Shown here: one piece after another, positions 61,668 to 64,000 of the stretch | Layout: each line of letters begins with the position of its first letter | Numbering within the stretch: the stretch's first letter is position 1 | Notes under the pieces: generated by a model | Seen by the model: only the letters and a program-made list of their open reading frames with translations | The model's database searches: none | Told to the model about the DNA's origin: nothing | From: an uncultured Peptococcaceae bacterium | GTDB lineage: Bacteria > Bacillota > Peptococcia > Peptococcales > Peptococcaceae | DNA: 64,000 bases | Assembly: GCA_910585405.1 (NCBI GenBank) | Contig: CAJUDO010000005.1 | Location: 46,645-110,644, forward strand | Direction of reading: 5' to 3' | Translations under genes and position numbers: made by a program

Positions 61668-61714
61668 CAAAAAAGCCTTTTGCAGTTTGCAGCAAACCAC
61701 AAAAGACTTTTTTT
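61668..61714 (-). terminator. Terminator of the LTA synthase-family gene
   Basis: AAAAAAGTCTTTTGTGGTTTG pairs imperfectly with CAAACTGCAAAAGGCTTTTTT on the minus strand and ends in a T-run. It lies about 25 bp past the stop codon. Confidence 0.8.
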
Positions 61715-61737
61715 TCGATTGCATGCTGTGCTCTAAA

Positions 61738-63789
61738 CTATTCGCCTGGCACACTGATGGCATAAAAATCATGCAATCGACTATGTCCGCCAAAAAGATA
61801 ATTATATTCCACAATTTTATACTCTGAAATCAAATCCTGTTCAGCAGTCTTGTCAGCAAAATAATGATATTCTCCCTCTGAATTCATATAACCCAGACTG
61901 TTAATCATCGGCAGCTTTTGCTGCAACACGTCCAAATACTGATGATAGACAGGCAATTCCACTCCCGCAGTTTTCAAGGTCAAGGTAGCTAGATAATTGG
62001 CACTGATATTATCATAATAGGCTTCCTGGATATCATAATTGGCCCAGATAAAAAACGGCACTTTATAGCGCTGCTGCACTTCTTCAAGAGACAGCGCACT
62101 CAATGGTTTCCCCATGAGCTCCTCTACAAATTCACTTTCCACGCTGGGCTGATGATCTCCGAAAAATACGATGAGTGTAGGTTCCTCCACCTTTTCAAAA
62201 TAGGTAATCAATTCCCGCAGCGCTTCATCGGACGCATGCATAATGGAGAGATACTGCTCCGTTTCTGGATAATGTTTGTCCATTCCCCGCAGAGACACCC
62301 ATTTGGGAATGTCTACCGTGTTTAGCTGATATCCGCCATGATTTTGAATGGTCACGTTAAAGAGAAATAGTTTTTCCTCGCCCTTTTCTTCAAAAAGTCG
62401 AATCACTTCTTTATAGTCGCTGCTGTCTGTCACATAGGCTTCCCGCATATAGTTGGGATTTTCCATATCTTTTTCCGTGAGGAACGTGTCAAAACCTAGA
62501 TAAGGATACACCTCGTCCCGCTGCCAGCTGCTCGGCTTGCCGGGATGGAAGGCAACTGCCTGATAGCCCTGCGCTTTCAAAATCGTAGCGATACTATCCA
62601 GATCGCTGTTGATATATTGCTGATAAACCATGACGCCTGTCGGCAAAAACGCTGTACTCAAGCCTGTCAGAAATTCAAATTCCGTGTTGCAGGTTCCGCC
62701 ACCCAGCACGCCCACCGACAGATTGCCGCGAATTGTATTATTTTGCAGCGATTGATAAAAGGACATATAGGGCACACTGGTTTCAAATTCGCCGAGAATA
62801 CTCAAATCCGCATAGGACTCATTCATAATGGCAATAATATTGGGCTTTTCCGGCGCAGTCTTGACCGTATTCGGCTGGGCTTTCGCCAATACAGGAATAC
62901 TTTGCCGTTCCTCAAACTCCATTTGCCCGTTCAGAAGAATTTCCTCTGTTTTCTGCACCGAATAATGAGCCGGCTTTTCCGCCCGCAAATACTTGCCGCC
63001 CATGGCCAAAGACAACGCAGTGCCATTTTGCTGATAACCCTGCAACGGATTCCAGAAATTCACTGTCAAATCATTCTTCTCCCATAGCTTGTCACTGTAA
63101 AACTGGTTCATCCCACAGCCCAGAATGGCCAGCAGCACTACAGAACACACCACACTGGAAAGATTGCGCCGTTTGCGGTGAAACGAAGCAACCATAGCCA
63201 GACACACGGCAAAAAAGACCATACTGCCCAGCAATAACAATTTATAGTTGAGCTCAATCACATAATTGCTCACCACATTGGCAGCTGTACCGGCAGACAG
63301 TACATCGGTGAGCTGCAGCGGGCTGCTGCGAAACAGCAGCACAAAATAATTCACCGCACCTACCACAAAGCAAAATACAGAGCCCAACGCCACGGTACAG
63401 GCATAATGATTGGTAAGGGCAAAGAGCAGCAGATAAATGCCCAGACACCAAAGATAATTCAGCAGAAAAATATTCGGCGCCAAGACTGCCGCGTTCTGTC
63501 CTGCCAGATCCTCAATCACATATACCATCACGTATGGCAAAATCAGAATCGCGGCAATCACCCAAATAAAATTAAGCCACCGCGGCAGCTCCACACGCAC
63601 AGACTGCACATAACAACCGCCGACCAGCAGCGCCATCACCACTGACAGCAGCGATTCCTGCAATTGTCCATGCTCCACAAACAAGTCCATACAAACCGCC
63701 AGCAGCAATAGACAAATGGCTGCCAACACGCCCACGATTGTCAGTCTTTTTTTTGATACATACAAATTCAATGAAAAGCCCCCAGTCAT
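61738..63789 (-). CDS. LTA synthase-family sulfatase (membrane phosphoglycerol transferase-like)
   Basis: A 683-residue protein with an N-terminal membrane part of about six helices (13-240) and an extracellular sulfatase-fold domain (about 315-650). Metal and nucleophile motifs are present: IAIMNESYADL (Glu), VLGGGTCNTEFEFLTG (nucleophile Thr), VAFHPGKPSSWQRDEV and FFGDHQPSVES (Asp-His). Family members polymerise glycerolphosphate onto lipid anchors (LtaS) or modify other wall polymers. ATG at 63789 has only a weak site; TTG at 63771 after GGGGG is an alternative. It ends in TAG. Confidence 0.92.
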   Translation of the reverse strand: MTGGFSLNLYVSKKRLTIVGVLAAICLLLLAVCMDLFVEHGQLQESLLSVVMALLVGGCYVQSVRVELPRWLNFIWVIAAILILPYVMVYVIEDLAGQNAAVLAPNIFLLNYLWCLGIYLLLFALTNHYACTVALGSVFCFVVGAVNYFVLLFRSSPLQLTDVLSAGTAANVVSNYVIELNYKLLLLGSMVFFAVCLAMVASFHRKRRNLSSVVCSVVLLAILGCGMNQFYSDKLWEKNDLTVNFWNPLQGYQQNGTALSLAMGGKYLRAEKPAHYSVQKTEEILLNGQMEFEERQSIPVLAKAQPNTVKTAPEKPNIIAIMNESYADLSILGEFETSVPYMSFYQSLQNNTIRGNLSVGVLGGGTCNTEFEFLTGLSTAFLPTGVMVYQQYINSDLDSIATILKAQGYQAVAFHPGKPSSWQRDEVYPYLGFDTFLTEKDMENPNYMREAYVTDSSDYKEVIRLFEEKGEEKLFLFNVTIQNHGGYQLNTVDIPKWVSLRGMDKHYPETEQYLSIMHASDEALRELITYFEKVEEPTLIVFFGDHQPSVESEFVEELMGKPLSALSLEEVQQRYKVPFFIWANYDIQEAYYDNISANYLATLTLKTAGVELPVYHQYLDVLQQKLPMINSLGYMNSEGEYHYFADKTAEQDLISEYKIVEYNYLFGGHSRLHDFYAISVPGE

Positions 63790-63955
63790 CCTTCAGGTTA
63801 TATAGCTTTTATTATACATAAACTCCTGCCAAAAGTGCAAGCAAAAATCATAATTTACAAAAAACCTACAATTATATTTGCAAGAACATTCCAGATACTC
63901 GAAACTCCGACATTACCGCCGATGTATCAGCTTTTCCTGTAGAATGAATAAGTAT

Positions 63956-63997
63956 CCCCCGGCATAGCCGGGGGTTTTACATATGCGCCTATAAGGC
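63956..63997. other. Two adjacent hairpins at the right edge
   Basis: CCCCCGGC-ATA-GCCGGGGG (63956-63974) is a perfect 8-bp stem followed by TTTT, and GCCT-ATA-AGGC (63987-63997) follows 12 bp later. The first could be a terminator for a minus-oriented gene beyond the edge or end a plus-strand transcript. The tandem layout also resembles the ends of IS200/IS605-type elements. The element, if any, lies outside the window. Bases 63790-63955 hold the promoter region of the LTA synthase gene and no other gene. Confidence 0.4.
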
Positions 63998-64000
63998 TTT

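Overview
The window looks like the chromosome of an anaerobic, low-to-mid GC member of the Bacillota, possibly Negativicutes or Clostridia; no rRNA gene is present to settle this. The clues are an oxygen-sensitive class III ribonucleotide reductase (nrdD/nrdG) with NrdR, FeoAB with its small Cys-rich partner, a glycine cleavage operon behind a tandem glycine riboswitch, a lipoteichoic acid synthase-type sulfatase, an LCP cell-wall protein, and many ferredoxin- and flavin-based redox genes. No tRNA, rRNA, CRISPR array, transposase or integrase was found.

Layout. 1-5.3 kb: the 3' end of rho, an ECF sigma factor overlapping a DUF2461 gene, a TPR protein, and decayed genes, one carrying three in-frame TAG codons. 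5.4-12.6 kb: the glycine cleavage operon gcvT-gcvH-gcvPA-gcvPB-lplA-lpdA on the minus strand, with promoter and riboswitch. 12.7-17.4 kb: a small oxidoreductase cluster (frameshifted maa, Fe-type alcohol dehydrogenase, aldo/keto reductase, Cys-rich C_GCAxxG protein) divergent from an AraC regulator. 17.5-21.4 kb: an arylsulfotransferase and an SLC13/DASS anion transporter behind a Crp/Fnr-type operator at -41.5, next to a Crp/Fnr regulator gene. 21.5-31.3 kb: GHL10 hydrolase, YgjP-like metallopeptidase, Ca/Na antiporter, Na/Pi cotransporter, obg, a HAD phosphatase, a small membrane protein and uvrC.

31.3-39.9 kb: the most unusual region. It holds two ferredoxin plus FAD-flavoprotein pairs (generally like AprBA or fumarate reductase), a LysR regulator, an MFS transporter with an early amber codon, and a DASS transporter. 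It lies between two copies of the first ~90 bp of uvrC, 8,710 bp apart, and appears to have been inserted between uvrC and its former upstream neighbour. Inside it the LysR-box promoter region is duplicated, and one copy is fused to the decayed tail of a flavoprotein gene. I infer a cytoplasmic, ferredoxin-linked reductase system of unknown substrate, fed by anion transporters and induced through LysR.

40-50 kb: an unknown surface protein, DUF3795 and VOC proteins, an SDR oxidoreductase divergent from a second LysR gene, an amidohydrolase with a third DASS transporter, and feoAB. 50-56.4 kb: the class III ribonucleotide reductase genes nrdD-nrdG with dut, nrdR, LCP and small unknown genes, headed by two NrdR boxes. 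56.4-60.5 kb: an apparently acquired pair, a hybrid histidine kinase translationally coupled to an orphan solute-binding lipoprotein, preceded by an array of 22-bp palindromic units. 60.6-64 kb: a DUF554 membrane protein, a small coiled-coil protein, an LTA synthase-family sulfatase, and hairpins at the right edge that may mark a repeat or an IS200/IS605-like end.
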